Positions 8,663 through 16,805 of a stretch of DNA of 64,000 nt are shown one piece after another. How positions within the stretch are numbered: position 1 is the stretch's first letter; each line of letters begins with the position of its first letter. Under the pieces are notes generated by a model. It made no database searches. It was given only the letters and a program-made list of their open reading frames with translations, and was not told the origin of the DNA. Source of the stretch: Clostridiales bacterium 38-18 (GTDB lineage Bacteria; Bacillota; Clostridia; Peptostreptococcales; Acidaminobacteraceae). The stretch spans positions 363,132 to 427,131 of the forward strand of contig MKTL01000006.1 of the NCBI GenBank assembly GCA_001897605.1, written 5' to 3'. The translations under genes were made by a program, and so were the position numbers.

Positions 8663-10162
8663 ATGAGTCAAGACGTCAAATTGAAGGTATTGGGCATCGA
8701 GAAATCCTTTCCTGGGGTTAAGGCATTGGATCAAATCGAGTTTTCAGTACGAAAAGGAACCGTTCATGTATTATGCGGCGAGAATGGTGCAGGAAAGTCC
8801 ACTTTGATGAAGATCATCAACGGAATTTATCAGCCAGATGCTGGTCAAATTATTATAGATGGCGTTGAAGTTAAGATTAAAAATCCAATTCAAGCGAGAC
8901 AGCTTGGTATCGGAATGATTTTTCAAGAACTCAACTACATCCCTGAAATGACCATAGAAGAAAGCTTATTTGTGGGCAACTGGCCACTGGATAAAGCCGG
9001 CAAGGTCGATTGGAAAGAGATTAGAAAAAGAACGCTTGCTTTGCTTAAAGCAGAGAACCTCAATTACAGACCTGATATGAAGCTTAAAGATCTAACTGTA
9101 TCAGATATTCAGATGCTCGAGATCCTTAAAGCCATTTCATATAACTCAGACATCATCATTATGGATGAGCCAACTTCTGCCATTACAAACAAAGAAGTTG
9201 AAGTCCTCTTTAGCAAAATTTTTGAACTCAAGGCAAGAGGTGCAGCGATCATCTATATCAGTCATAAAATGGATGAAATCTTTAGAATTGCTGATGACAT
9301 CACCGTGTTTAGAGATGGTAAGGTTATAGACTCTAAGCCGAAAGCTGAACTGGACATCGAATCGGTAATCGCTTTGATGGTAGGTCGAAAGCTGGGCAAT
9401 GATTTTCCAAAGGTAGAAGTTCCAATTGGCGCACCGATTCTTAAAGTTGAAGCACTTAACAGTAGTAAATTCAAAGATATTAACTTTGAGATTAAAAAAG
9501 GAGAAATCGTTGGTTTTGCAGGTCTTATGGGCGCTGGTAGAACTGAGGTAATGCGGTCAGTATTTGGACTTGATCCTTATCGTTCGGGAAAAATCATTAA
9601 AGATGGTAAAGAAATCAAAATTAAAAATGTTAAAGACAGTATCGATCACAAAATCGTCATGCTGTCTGAGGATAGAAGACGCTATGGTATTTTACCGGTT
9701 AGAAGTGTTAGAGAGAACATCAGTATCACCAATCTAAAACGCTTCATCAAAAAAGGTAAGCTCCATGCAAAAGAAGAGTTTGAAACGGTTAAGTATTACT
9801 GTGACAAGATGAAGGTAAAAACGCCAACTTATGAAACGAACATTTCGAGCTTAAGTGGTGGCAATCAGCAAAAGGTACTTCTTGCAAAATGGCTGATTAC
9901 AGACCCTGAGGTTTTCATTGTAGATGAACCGACAAGAGGCATCGACGTTGGCGCTAAATATGAAATTTATAAACTGATTTCAGATTTGGTTAGCGAAGGT
10001 AAAAGCGTCATTATGGTTTCATCAGAATTACCAGAACTGATTGGTATGTGCGATAGAATCTACGTTATGGCAAAAGGTGAAATCATGGGTGTCCTAGACA
10101 AACCTGAATTTACACAAGAAAATATCATGCGCCTTGCAACAGGCACTACATCAAACAATTAG
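8663..10162 (+). CDS. Sugar ABC transporter ATP-binding protein (RbsA/XylG/MglA family)
   Basis: A 499-residue double ABC ATPase that powers uptake by the permease encoded next. The first half has Walker A GENGAGKST near residue 37, a signature-like stretch LTVSDIQMLEILKA and Walker B IIIMDEP. The second half has a degenerate Walker A GLMGAGRTEV, the signature LSGGNQQKV and Walker B VFIVDEPTRGIDVGAK, typical of this family. The length matches the family. The start follows AAGGGAGGCAATACAA. It is the first gene of a transporter operon whose permease starts 10 bp later. The substrate is probably a pentitol or pentose, judged from the dehydrogenase and xylulokinase downstream rather than from this protein itself. 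Confidence 0.93.
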   Translation: MSQDVKLKVLGIEKSFPGVKALDQIEFSVRKGTVHVLCGENGAGKSTLMKIINGIYQPDAGQIIIDGVEVKIKNPIQARQLGIGMIFQELNYIPEMTIEESLFVGNWPLDKAGKVDWKEIRKRTLALLKAENLNYRPDMKLKDLTVSDIQMLEILKAISYNSDIIIMDEPTSAITNKEVEVLFSKIFELKARGAAIIYISHKMDEIFRIADDITVFRDGKVIDSKPKAELDIESVIALMVGRKLGNDFPKVEVPIGAPILKVEALNSSKFKDINFEIKKGEIVGFAGLMGAGRTEVMRSVFGLDPYRSGKIIKDGKEIKIKNVKDSIDHKIVMLSEDRRRYGILPVRSVRENISITNLKRFIKKGKLHAKEEFETVKYYCDKMKVKTPTYETNISSLSGGNQQKVLLAKWLITDPEVFIVDEPTRGIDVGAKYEIYKLISDLVSEGKSVIMVSSELPELIGMCDRIYVMAKGEIMGVLDKPEFTQENIMRLATGTTSNN

Positions 10163-10172
10163 GAGCTTTATC

Positions 10173-11147
10173 ATGAACAGTTTACTTCAGAAAATAAAAA
10201 AATCTAACTTAATGGCGACGTTCAGCATCTATTTTGTCTTATTATTCTTGTTTTTAATCAGTATGATGGCAAATGAAAACTTTGCAACGATCGGCAACTT
10301 ATCCAACATCTCAAGACAGATTGCAGTTGGAACCATCTTGGCATTTGGGCAAACAATTCTCATTATTAGCGGTATGCTGGATTTATCCTCAGGCTCTGTA
10401 CTTGCTCTAGCGGGTGTCCTTTCAGTAGATGCTTATCTTAAAACAGGCTCACTGATTGTGTCCTTTTTAGTAGGAATTATCGTTGCTGTAATTTGCAACA
10501 TTTTAAATGGTCTTATGGTAACAAAATTTAAAACGCCACCCTTTATCGCAACTCTTGCAATGATGGCGATGGCTAGAGGAGCAGCGCTCCTATATACAAA
10601 CGGACAAAATATCTACCAAATCGGCGATTATGTCATCTTCGGTCAAGGCTCTTGGTTTGGTGTTCCTAACCCAGTTTGGTTCTTAGTGATCACAATGACA
10701 GTGACTTGGTACCTTTTAAAGCACACGGTATTTGGACGCTCTGTCTATGCCATCGGTGGTAACGAGGAAGCGGCAAATGCTTCTGGTATCAACGTCGATC
10801 GCGTTAAGATGAAAGCATATATCATCAACGGTATCTTCGTCGGTCTTGCAGGAATCATCTTCATGTCGAGGGTAAATGGCGGTTTACCAAATGGTGCCAA
10901 CGGCTACGAATTTAAAGCATTAACAGCTGCTGTCATCGGTGGCACATCGTTCTCAGGTGGCGTAGGTACAGCTTCTGGAACACTTGCTGGTGCATTCATC
11001 GTCGGATTCCTAGACAACATCATGGTACTCGTAGGCGTCAATTCTTACCTACAACAAATCGTAAGAGGCGCAATTATTGCTCTTGCCGTTATCTATGATA
11101 TTTATTTTAAAACAACACGTAAGAAGAACAAAGCAGCAAAGGGTTAA
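10173..11147 (+). CDS. Sugar ABC transporter permease (RbsC family)
   Basis: A 324-residue integral membrane protein with about eight to ten hydrophobic helices, the translocation channel of the Rbs-type transporter. Family segments include FGQTILIISGMLDLSSGSV, TPPFIATLAMMAMARG and the cytoplasmic loop FGRSVYAIGGNEEAANASGI, which contacts the ATPase. The ATG at 10173 is preferred over the in-frame ATG at 10134 because AGGAG (10161-10165) precedes it by 7 nt and it removes an unlikely hydrophilic extension inside the upstream gene. It is followed by a 200-bp gap holding a long hairpin, then the binding protein gene. Confidence 0.93.
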   Translation: MNSLLQKIKKSNLMATFSIYFVLLFLFLISMMANENFATIGNLSNISRQIAVGTILAFGQTILIISGMLDLSSGSVLALAGVLSVDAYLKTGSLIVSFLVGIIVAVICNILNGLMVTKFKTPPFIATLAMMAMARGAALLYTNGQNIYQIGDYVIFGQGSWFGVPNPVWFLVITMTVTWYLLKHTVFGRSVYAIGGNEEAANASGINVDRVKMKAYIINGIFVGLAGIIFMSRVNGGLPNGANGYEFKALTAAVIGGTSFSGGVGTASGTLAGAFIVGFLDNIMVLVGVNSYLQQIVRGAIIALAVIYDIYFKTTRKKNKAAKG

Positions 11148-11250
11148 TTCTAAATCATGTATCATCTTTTATCTATCATCTTTAATGCAACATCATTCAT
11201 TCACATGAATCAAAGTATGTATAAGTCAAAAGTATGTTTGGTTATATTCT

Positions 11251-11305
11251 GAAGCGAAAGGCATAAGTGGTTTTTACCTCTAAAAACGATTTATGCTATG
11301 GCTTC
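11251..11305 (+). promoter_or_regulatory. Long imperfect hairpin between permease and binding-protein genes
   Basis: GAAGC (11251-11255), GCATAA (11261-11266) and TTTTTA (11271-11276) pair in order with TAAAAA (11281-11286), TTATGC (11291-11296) and GCTTC (11301-11305). No T-run follows, so it does not look like a terminator. Stems at this position often protect or process the downstream binding-protein message, giving higher expression of that gene; that role is inferred. Confidence 0.6.
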
Positions 11306-11347
11306 AGGTTTAACATATAAGATGATTAAAAATCATAGGAGGAGAAA

Positions 11348-12358
11348 ATGAGAAAGGTTTTAGCATTATTATTAGTATTTGTGCTGGCATTGGGGATGCT
11401 AGCAGGCTGTAGCTCAAACACAAGCACGTCTACAACTGAAGCGGCAACAACAGCTGCTGCAGGTGGTGAATCAACAGATAAGGTATTCAGAGTAGCATAC
11501 ATCGCAAGAGCACAAGCAGATTCATTTGCTGCATGGCTTGCAAACGCAGTTATGGAAGAAGCTGACAAGTATGACAACATCACTGTAGATGTATTTGATG
11601 GACAAGCAAACGACGATATAGAAAATGGTCTTATTGAAAATGCAATCACTAACAAATACGATGCAATCATCGTACAACCAAACAATGGTGAAGCTCAAAG
11701 ACCATACGTTGAAAAAGCAGTTGCTGCTGGTATAGTAACAATCACTACAAACGCTAGAATCTCAGGTATCGAAGGCGCATCTTCAGTTGATGCTGATCCA
11801 TACCTCCAAGCAAAAGTTAACGCTGATGCTGCAGTAGAACAAATTCCACAAAACGCTAAAGTTGTCGTATTGTTGGGCCCTCCAGGAAACTTCCATGCTG
11901 ATGCAAGACGTGACAGCTGGCAAAAAGAATTCTTTGACAAAAGACCTGACGTAACAATCGTTGGCGAAGAAATCGCTAACTGGAACAAAGATGAAGCTAT
12001 GAACTACATGGAAACTTGGGTACAAGCTAACGATCAAATCGATGCAATCATCGCTATGAACGATAATATGGCTGCTGGTGCACTTGAAGTTATCAAAGAT
12101 AACGCTAAATTTAGCAACATCTTAGCTTACGGTGTTGACGGTACTGCTGAAGCTTGCTTATTAATCCAAGAAGGTAAATTAACTTCTACAAGCTTACAAT
12201 CTGCTTATGCACTTGCAGAAGGCTTACTTGACACAAGCAACAAATTATTAACTGGACAAGAAACTCAAATCGATATCGATATCGACTGTCCACTTATCAC
12301 TAAAGATAACGTAGCAGAATATATTGAAATGCACAAGAAAGCTGGCGCTATCCAGTAA
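11348..12358 (+). CDS. Sugar ABC transporter substrate-binding lipoprotein (RbsB family)
   Basis: A 336-residue periplasmic-binding-protein type 1 (Peripla_BP_4) lipoprotein that captures the sugar outside the membrane. The signal peptide ends in a clear lipobox LAGC with the lipidated cysteine at residue 21, followed by a serine/threonine/alanine-rich spacer to about residue 42. The family core is visible in IENGLIENAITNKYDAIIVQP and VLLGPPGNFHADARR. Codon use looks more selected than in neighbours (many GCA, GTA and AAC), consistent with high expression. AGGAGGAGAAA precedes ATG 11348. Together with the ATPase and permease it completes a full transporter. A 10-bp hairpin follows the stop. 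Confidence 0.93.
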   Translation: MRKVLALLLVFVLALGMLAGCSSNTSTSTTEAATTAAAGGESTDKVFRVAYIARAQADSFAAWLANAVMEEADKYDNITVDVFDGQANDDIENGLIENAITNKYDAIIVQPNNGEAQRPYVEKAVAAGIVTITTNARISGIEGASSVDADPYLQAKVNADAAVEQIPQNAKVVVLLGPPGNFHADARRDSWQKEFFDKRPDVTIVGEEIANWNKDEAMNYMETWVQANDQIDAIIAMNDNMAAGALEVIKDNAKFSNILAYGVDGTAEACLLIQEGKLTSTSLQSAYALAEGLLDTSNKLLTGQETQIDIDIDCPLITKDNVAEYIEMHKKAGAIQ

Positions 12359-12368
12359 TCTCCCCACA

Positions 12369-12391
12369 GTAAGCGGCAATATGCCGCTTAC
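12369..12391 (+). terminator. Hairpin at the end of the transporter operon
   Basis: GTAAGCGGCA (12369-12378) and TGCCGCTTAC (12382-12391) form a perfect 10-bp stem with a 3-nt loop, 10 nt after the binding-protein stop. The following ATTACATAAT is a poor T-tract, so it may be a partial terminator or a 3' stabiliser. Confidence 0.65.
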
Positions 12392-12425
12392 ATTACATAA
12401 TCTAGACGAATGGCCTTGGCTATTC

Positions 12426-12484
12426 TTACATATTTGAGGATGTTTCCAACCTTAAAGTTGTTTACATTTTTAAGGATGTTTTCA
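12426..12484 (+). repeat. Imperfect 23-bp direct repeat upstream of the dehydrogenase gene
   Basis: Two copies with consensus TTACATwTTTrAGGATGTTT and yCA at the end, at 12426-12448 and 12462-12484, start 36 bp apart. They sit in the 246-bp gap between the transporter and the dehydrogenase. A TATAAT lies about 40 bp further downstream near 12524. They could be regulator sites or simply a duplicated segment. Confidence 0.45.
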
Positions 12485-12604
12485 GCTTAAACGATGCTGC
12501 CATCTTCATGTGTGCCATTAAACTGTATAATTCAGCTTATTGGTTAAATGAATAATGATTTATATCTATAAAATTTATTAAAAGTATCATTTTAGGAGGG
12601 CAAT

Positions 12605-13648
12605 ATGAAAAATTTAGCGGCATTTATGTCAGGCACAAACAATATGATTTTCAAAGAGATTCCCGTTCCAGAGCTTGGACCAAAAGAAGTTTTAGTAGAA
12701 GTAGATGTGGTCGGCATCTGTGGTTCAGATGGACATTATTACCAACATGGCAACATCGGTGATTTCGTAGTTGAAGGTGATTTTATCCTCGGTCATGAAA
12801 GTGCAGGCTATGTAGCAGCAGTTGGCAGTGAAGTTAAATCACTTGTTGTGGGTGATAGAGTAGCGCTTGAGCCTGGTGTGGTATGTGGTACTTGTGAGCA
12901 ATGTTTATCAGGGAAATACAATCTTTGTGAGCACGTTGAATTTTTCGCAACTCCGCCATATCATGGCACCTTTGCAAACTATGTGAAGCACCCAGAAAAC
13001 CTTTGCTTTAAATTACCGGAGAACGTATCCAATGCTGAAGGAGCACTTGTTGAGCCACTTGCTGTCGGTCTTCACGCAGCCGCACAAGGTGACGTCAAGC
13101 TTGGTGACACTGTAATCGTATTTGGAGCTGGTTGTATCGGACTTGTTTCTATGCTTGCAAGTAAAGCAAGAGGCGCTTCAAACGTCTATGTAGTGGACAT
13201 CATCGATAAAAGACTTGAGTTTGCTAAAAAATTAGGCGCAACTGAAGTCATCAATGCTAAAAATGAAGATGTCATCGCTAAAATCAATGCGCTTACTGGT
13301 GGCAAAGGGGCACATGTTGTCATCGAAACAGCTGGCTCACCAATCACAGTCGCTCAAACTGCAAGTGTCGTTAGAAAAGCAGGAACAGTTGTTTTAGTTG
13401 GTATGACTGTAAAATCAGAAACTAGCTATGACTTTATGAAATTAATGGGCAAAGAGGGTACGCTTAAAACCATCTTTAGATATAGAAATCTTTATCCAGT
13501 TGCGATCAATGCCATCAGCAGTGGCACAATCGATGTTAAAAGCATCGTTACACATGAATTTGAGTTTGAAAATATCAAGGAAGCGTTTGACTTCGTCGCT
13601 GCAAATCCAACTGACGTCGTAAAAGCAGTAGTAAAAATTAAGAAATAA
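12605..13648 (+). CDS. Zinc-dependent polyol dehydrogenase (xylitol/sorbitol dehydrogenase family)
   Basis: A 347-residue medium-chain dehydrogenase that oxidises a polyol to a ketose with NAD(P). The catalytic zinc ligands are the cysteine in GICGSDGHYY (about residue 39) and the GHE motif (about 64). The structural zinc site is CGTCEQC plus the cysteine in YNLCEH. The Rossmann nucleotide fold is VFGAGCIGLVSML at about 175-187, followed by VVDI, whose aspartate favours NAD. The next gene encodes xylulokinase and no xylose isomerase is seen, so xylitol or D-arabitol to D-xylulose is the most likely reaction. Sorbitol to fructose or a threonine-type substrate cannot be excluded. AGGAGGGCAAT precedes ATG 12605. 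Confidence 0.88.
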   Translation: MKNLAAFMSGTNNMIFKEIPVPELGPKEVLVEVDVVGICGSDGHYYQHGNIGDFVVEGDFILGHESAGYVAAVGSEVKSLVVGDRVALEPGVVCGTCEQCLSGKYNLCEHVEFFATPPYHGTFANYVKHPENLCFKLPENVSNAEGALVEPLAVGLHAAAQGDVKLGDTVIVFGAGCIGLVSMLASKARGASNVYVVDIIDKRLEFAKKLGATEVINAKNEDVIAKINALTGGKGAHVVIETAGSPITVAQTASVVRKAGTVVLVGMTVKSETSYDFMKLMGKEGTLKTIFRYRNLYPVAINAISSGTIDVKSIVTHEFEFENIKEAFDFVAANPTDVVKAVVKIKK

Positions 13649-13652
13649 GTCT

Positions 13653-13765
13653 GTAAGTGTTGAAGTATAGATTTGTTGAAGTATAAAATTGTTAAAATAT
13701 TGAATTGTTGAAGTGTAAAAGTGTAGAAGCATAAATCGTAAAATGTAAAAACATAAAAGCATAAC
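13653..13765 (+). repeat. Degenerate short-period repeat in the dehydrogenase-xylulokinase gap
   Basis: About 110 bp consists of slipped variants of TTGAAGTATAAAAT/AAGTGTAAAA, with roughly 8- to 18-bp spacing. It gives spurious open frames on both strands. It is probably replication-slippage sequence; nothing in it resembles a gene. Confidence 0.6.
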
Positions 13766-13825
13766 TATTAATCATTAATCAACCTAGAAATATAATAATA
13801 AATATTAGAATAAGTATAAATTAGC

Positions 13826-13852
13826 ACTATAAACAAATGGTTCGTTTATAGT
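13826..13852 (+). promoter_or_regulatory. 27-bp inverted repeat just before xylB, candidate operator
   Basis: ACTATAAAC (13826-13834) and GTTTATAGT (13844-13852) are perfect 9-bp arms around a 9-bp spacer, ending 21 bp before the xylulokinase ATG. The AT-rich arms would make a weak RNA hairpin but a plausible repressor dyad (ROK/XylR or LacI type). No cognate regulator gene is beside it. Confidence 0.5.
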
Positions 13853-13873
13853 TATGAACATGTGAGGTAAAGT

Positions 13874-15346
13874 ATGTATTTTATAGGCGTTGACTTAGGC
13901 ACATCATCGGTTAAGATACTGGTAATGGATCAAGAGGGCCAAATTATCAGTACGGTTACTAAGGATTATCCACTTTTCTTTCCAAAGGCACTTTGGTCAG
14001 AGCAAAATCCTCAGGACTGGCTTGAGCAATCATTATTGGGCATCAAAGAGGCACTAAACGGACTCGATGCAAATGCTGTAGGTGGAATCGGTTACAGCGG
14101 ACAAATGCACGGGTTAGTGATTCTAGACGAACACGATAATGTCATCCGTCCTGCTATTTTATGGAACGATCAAAGAAGCGTAAAAGAAACTAACTATTTA
14201 AATGAGGAAATAGGTATAGAGAAGCTGACTGAACTTACTGGAAACATAGCGTTCCCTGGGTTCACAGCGCCAAAACTCCTTTGGGTTAAGGAAAATGAAC
14301 CTGAGAATTTTAAAAAGATAAAAAAGGTGATGCTGCCAAAGGACTACTTAGCTTATAAAATGACAGGCGCTTTTGCAACTGATTTTGCAGATGCATCTGG
14401 CGCACTTTACCTTGATGTTGCAAATAAAAAATGGTCACAAGGGATGCTGGACATCATCGGCATCGAAGAAAGCGTTCTTCCAAAACTCTATGAGTCTTAT
14501 GAAAATATAGGTTCTCTATCAAAAGAAGTCTCTGACTATTTAGGCATCCATCATGAGATAGCAGTCGCTATTGGTAGTGGGGATCAAGCTTGCGCCGCTG
14601 TGGGTGGTGGTGTTGTCAGTCCAGGATGTTGTTCGATTTCCCTCGGCACCTCTGGAGTGGTATTCGTTCACAGCGATACGTTTATCAAAGATCCAAATAA
14701 TGGCCTCCACGCCTTTGCCCACGCCAATGGTGCGTATCATTTAATGGGCTGCATGCTTTCAGCTGCAGGCTCATTAAAATGGTGGGTTGAAGAGATACTA
14801 AAATCAAATGACTACAATCGTTTGATGGATGCTGCTAAGGAAGCACCACTGGACAATGGCCTTTATTTCTTACCCTATCTTATGGGCGAAAGAAGTCCAC
14901 ACAATGATCCAAATGCAAGAGGTGTCTTCTGGGGTTTAAATCTTTCCCACGGACAAGGCGATATGACGCGCGCAGTAATTGAAGGGGTTTCATTTGGTCT
15001 TAGAGATTCATTTGAAATCGTCAAATCACTGGGTCAAGAAATGACAGAAATCAGAATCAATGGTGGCGGCTCTAAAAATGAATTTTGGTGTCAAACCATT
15101 GCCAATATTCTTGATACAAAGGTTGTTAAGCTTGAAACAGATGCTGGCCCAGCCTATGGCGCGGCTATCCTTGCAGCTGTCAGCGCAGGTGCATACCCAT
15201 CAGTAAAGGTCGCTTGTGATCAGCTTATAAAAACGACAGAATCCTATCAACCAATCCCACAACTGGTTGATGCATATAATAGAAAGTACAACTCCTTCTC
15301 AAAGCTTTACCCAGCTCTAAAAGCACTATTCCCAGAAATAGAATAG
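13874..15346 (+). CDS. xylB: Xylulokinase
   Basis: A 490-residue FGGY-family kinase that phosphorylates D-xylulose to D-xylulose 5-phosphate, feeding the pentose phosphate pathway. The N-terminal phosphate loop is GVDLGTSSVKILVMD (residues about 5-19), the substrate region is GYSGQMHGLV near 80, and the C-terminal FGGY region includes LMGERSPHNDPNARG and RINGGGSKNEFWCQ. The length is normal. GAGGT (about 13863) precedes ATG 13874. It follows the polyol dehydrogenase, so the pair would turn a pentitol into xylulose 5-phosphate. A strong terminator follows the stop. Confidence 0.93.
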   Translation: MYFIGVDLGTSSVKILVMDQEGQIISTVTKDYPLFFPKALWSEQNPQDWLEQSLLGIKEALNGLDANAVGGIGYSGQMHGLVILDEHDNVIRPAILWNDQRSVKETNYLNEEIGIEKLTELTGNIAFPGFTAPKLLWVKENEPENFKKIKKVMLPKDYLAYKMTGAFATDFADASGALYLDVANKKWSQGMLDIIGIEESVLPKLYESYENIGSLSKEVSDYLGIHHEIAVAIGSGDQACAAVGGGVVSPGCCSISLGTSGVVFVHSDTFIKDPNNGLHAFAHANGAYHLMGCMLSAAGSLKWWVEEILKSNDYNRLMDAAKEAPLDNGLYFLPYLMGERSPHNDPNARGVFWGLNLSHGQGDMTRAVIEGVSFGLRDSFEIVKSLGQEMTEIRINGGGSKNEFWCQTIANILDTKVVKLETDAGPAYGAAILAAVSAGAYPSVKVACDQLIKTTESYQPIPQLVDAYNRKYNSFSKLYPALKALFPEIE

Positions 15347-15370
15347 TCTAGATTGCGTGGTATCAAGCGC

Positions 15371-15398
15371 GGCGGTCTTTTGACCGCCTTTTTTTTTG
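15371..15398 (+). terminator. Intrinsic terminator after xylB
   Basis: GGCGGTC (15371-15377), TTTT loop, GACCGCC (15382-15388), then about nine T residues. Confidence 0.9.
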
Positions 15399-15440
15399 AT
15401 TAGTATTATATTTTTATCTTTTTTTATTCTTGAATATGTC

Positions 15441-15469
15441 TTTACAGAACGGACTTTATTCTTTATAAT
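15441..15469 (+). promoter_or_regulatory. Promoter of rnpB
   Basis: TTTACA (15441-15446), a 17-bp spacer and a perfect TATAAT (15464-15469). The predicted start falls at the first base of the RNase P RNA helix P1, about 15476. Confidence 0.8.
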
Positions 15470-15475
15470 AACCTA

Positions 15476-15803
15476 GAGTAAATCAGATGATCGCGTGCTT
15501 CGGCACGAGGAAAGTCCGAGCTCCATAGAGCAGGGTGCTGGGTAATCCCCAGTGGAGGCGACTCCAAGGATAGTGCAACAGAAATAGACCGCCTCGCAAG
15601 AGGTAAGGATGGAAAGGTGAGGTAAGAGCTCACCAGCACATAGGTGACTATGTGGCTCTGTAAACCCCATCTGGAGCAAGACCAAGTAGGGTGTAAAAAA
15701 GAGGCTGCTCGTCTCTCCCAGTGGTAGGTCGCTTGAGCGTTTCGGTAACGACGCGCCTAGATAGATGATCATCTAATACAGAACTCGGCTTATAGATTTA
15801 CTC
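15476..15803 (+). ncRNA. rnpB: RNase P RNA, type A
   Basis: Catalytic RNA that removes tRNA 5' leaders. The ends pair as helix P1: GAGTAAATC (15476-15484) with GATTTACTC (15795-15803). Conserved blocks occur in order: GAGGAAAGTCCGAGCTCC, AGGGTGCTGGGTAA, AGGATAGTGCAACAGAAATA with GACCGCC, GGTAAGGATGGAAAGGTG, GTAAACCCCATCTGGAGCAA with GACCAAGTAGGG, AGTGGTAGGTCGCTTGAGC and ACAGAACTCGGCTTATAG. The GGGTGCTGGGTAA-type P3/P4 neighbourhood and the absence of Bacillus-specific inserts indicate type A, as expected for Clostridia. About 328 nt. Confidence 0.96.
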
Positions 15804-15814
15804 AATACATAAGC

Positions 15815-15850
15815 AAAAAACATTCGCAAATGCGGGTGTTTTTTATTTTT
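15815..15850 (+). terminator. Intrinsic terminator of rnpB
   Basis: AAAAAACATTCGC (15815-15827), AAAT loop, GCGGGTGTTTTTT, with two G-U pairs, followed by ATTTTT. Confidence 0.85.
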
Positions 15851-15868
15851 AGTAGTCAATACATATTG

Positions 15869-15913
15869 GTCAATCTATTACTAGTCAATCTATTACTAGT
15901 CAATCTATTACTA
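15869..15913 (+). repeat. Three perfect tandem copies of a 15-bp unit
   Basis: GTCAATCTATTACTA is repeated at 15869-15883, 15884-15898 and 15899-15913, with degenerate copies on both sides (15855-15868 and 15914-15928). It lies between the rnpB terminator and the next gene, in non-coding sequence. Confidence 0.9.
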
Positions 15914-15980
15914 ATCAATTCGTTAATATGATAAACTGTAGTCGGCTAATGGATAAATATTATATTGAAAAGAGGCGCTT

Positions 15981-16676
15981 ATGAAAATCAATTTAGATAC
16001 TATCAAAATATGGCTACGTCATGTAAGTGTTTTGGGGCTATCACTGTTACTTGTTGTCGTCTTAATCAATGCATACATATTATTTAGTACGCAATCGAGT
16101 ATCTTTACCTTTGACGAGTTTGAACGCTCTCAAACAGATGCGTCTATAAAATACGATGCAATCCTCGTTCTAGGCGCTGGTGTCAATCCAGATGGGAATC
16201 CCAGTCTAATGCTAAGGGATCGTCTTGACATGTCGATAAAAATCTATGATGCTCAGCTTGCGCCTAAGCTGCTAATGAGCGGTGACCATGGCAATGTGGC
16301 TTACGATGAGGTAAACGTCATGAAAAGCTACGCACGTGCTGCCAATGTGCCATCTTCTGATGTTTTTATGGATCATGCGGGATTTTCTACCTATGAGAGC
16401 ATCTACCGTGCAAAGGCTGTGTTCGAGGCAAAAGCCTTAATTATCGTTACACAGCACTATCATCTTCCAAGAGCCGTTTTTATCGCTCGATCGCTTGGTA
16501 TAAAAGCCATCGGTATCGCAGCTGAGGACATCGGGTACAGTGGACAAATGATGAGAGAGGGAAGGGAAGTACTCGCTAGAGTTAAGGATATGGGAACTAC
16601 TATTATTAAACCATTGCCAACCTATCTAGGCGATGTGATCCCCATCAGTGGTGATGGTGATCAAACCAATGATTAA
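15981..16676 (+). CDS. SanA/YdcF-like DUF218 membrane protein
   Basis: A 231-residue protein with one N-terminal transmembrane helix (residues about 14-36) and an extracytoplasmic DUF218 domain. Family hallmarks are AILVLGAGVNPDGNPS, the LLMSGDHG strand-loop, DHAGFSTYESIYRA and IIVTQHYHLPRAVFIARSLG. Proteins of this family (SanA, YdcF, ElyC) are linked to envelope integrity; the biochemical activity is largely unknown. It stands alone between rnpB and the SLH-MORN gene. The ATG at 15981 is preceded by GAAAAGAGGCGCTT. Confidence 0.85.
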   Translation: MKINLDTIKIWLRHVSVLGLSLLLVVVLINAYILFSTQSSIFTFDEFERSQTDASIKYDAILVLGAGVNPDGNPSLMLRDRLDMSIKIYDAQLAPKLLMSGDHGNVAYDEVNVMKSYARAANVPSSDVFMDHAGFSTYESIYRAKAVFEAKALIIVTQHYHLPRAVFIARSLGIKAIGIAAEDIGYSGQMMREGREVLARVKDMGTTIIKPLPTYLGDVIPISGDGDQTND

Positions 16677-16805
16677 TATTACAAAGAGATATCACCTACA
16701 TCACAGTTTGATTGCAGAAATGTTACTATTTTTCCGTTAGTTGGACATAAGCATTGGGTATCTGTTAAACTAGTTGTAGTCAATCATTAGTTAAACGGAG
16801 GCCTT

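Noticed and set aside
13442-13762. 106-codon minus-strand frame over the dehydrogenase end and the repeat tract
   Set aside because: Its composition follows the slipped repeat; no ribosome site or recognisable domain.
13653-13765. Possible CRISPR-like array
   Set aside because: Units are short, degenerate and lack regular unique spacers; no cas genes are near. The same applies to the repeats at 15869 and 58483.
15570-15577. TAGTGCAA inside rnpB as a further regulator site
   Set aside because: It is part of a conserved RNase P RNA block and therefore coincidental.
15473-15772. 99-codon open frame on the minus strand
   Set aside because: It is the antisense of RNase P RNA, whose conserved blocks explain the region.
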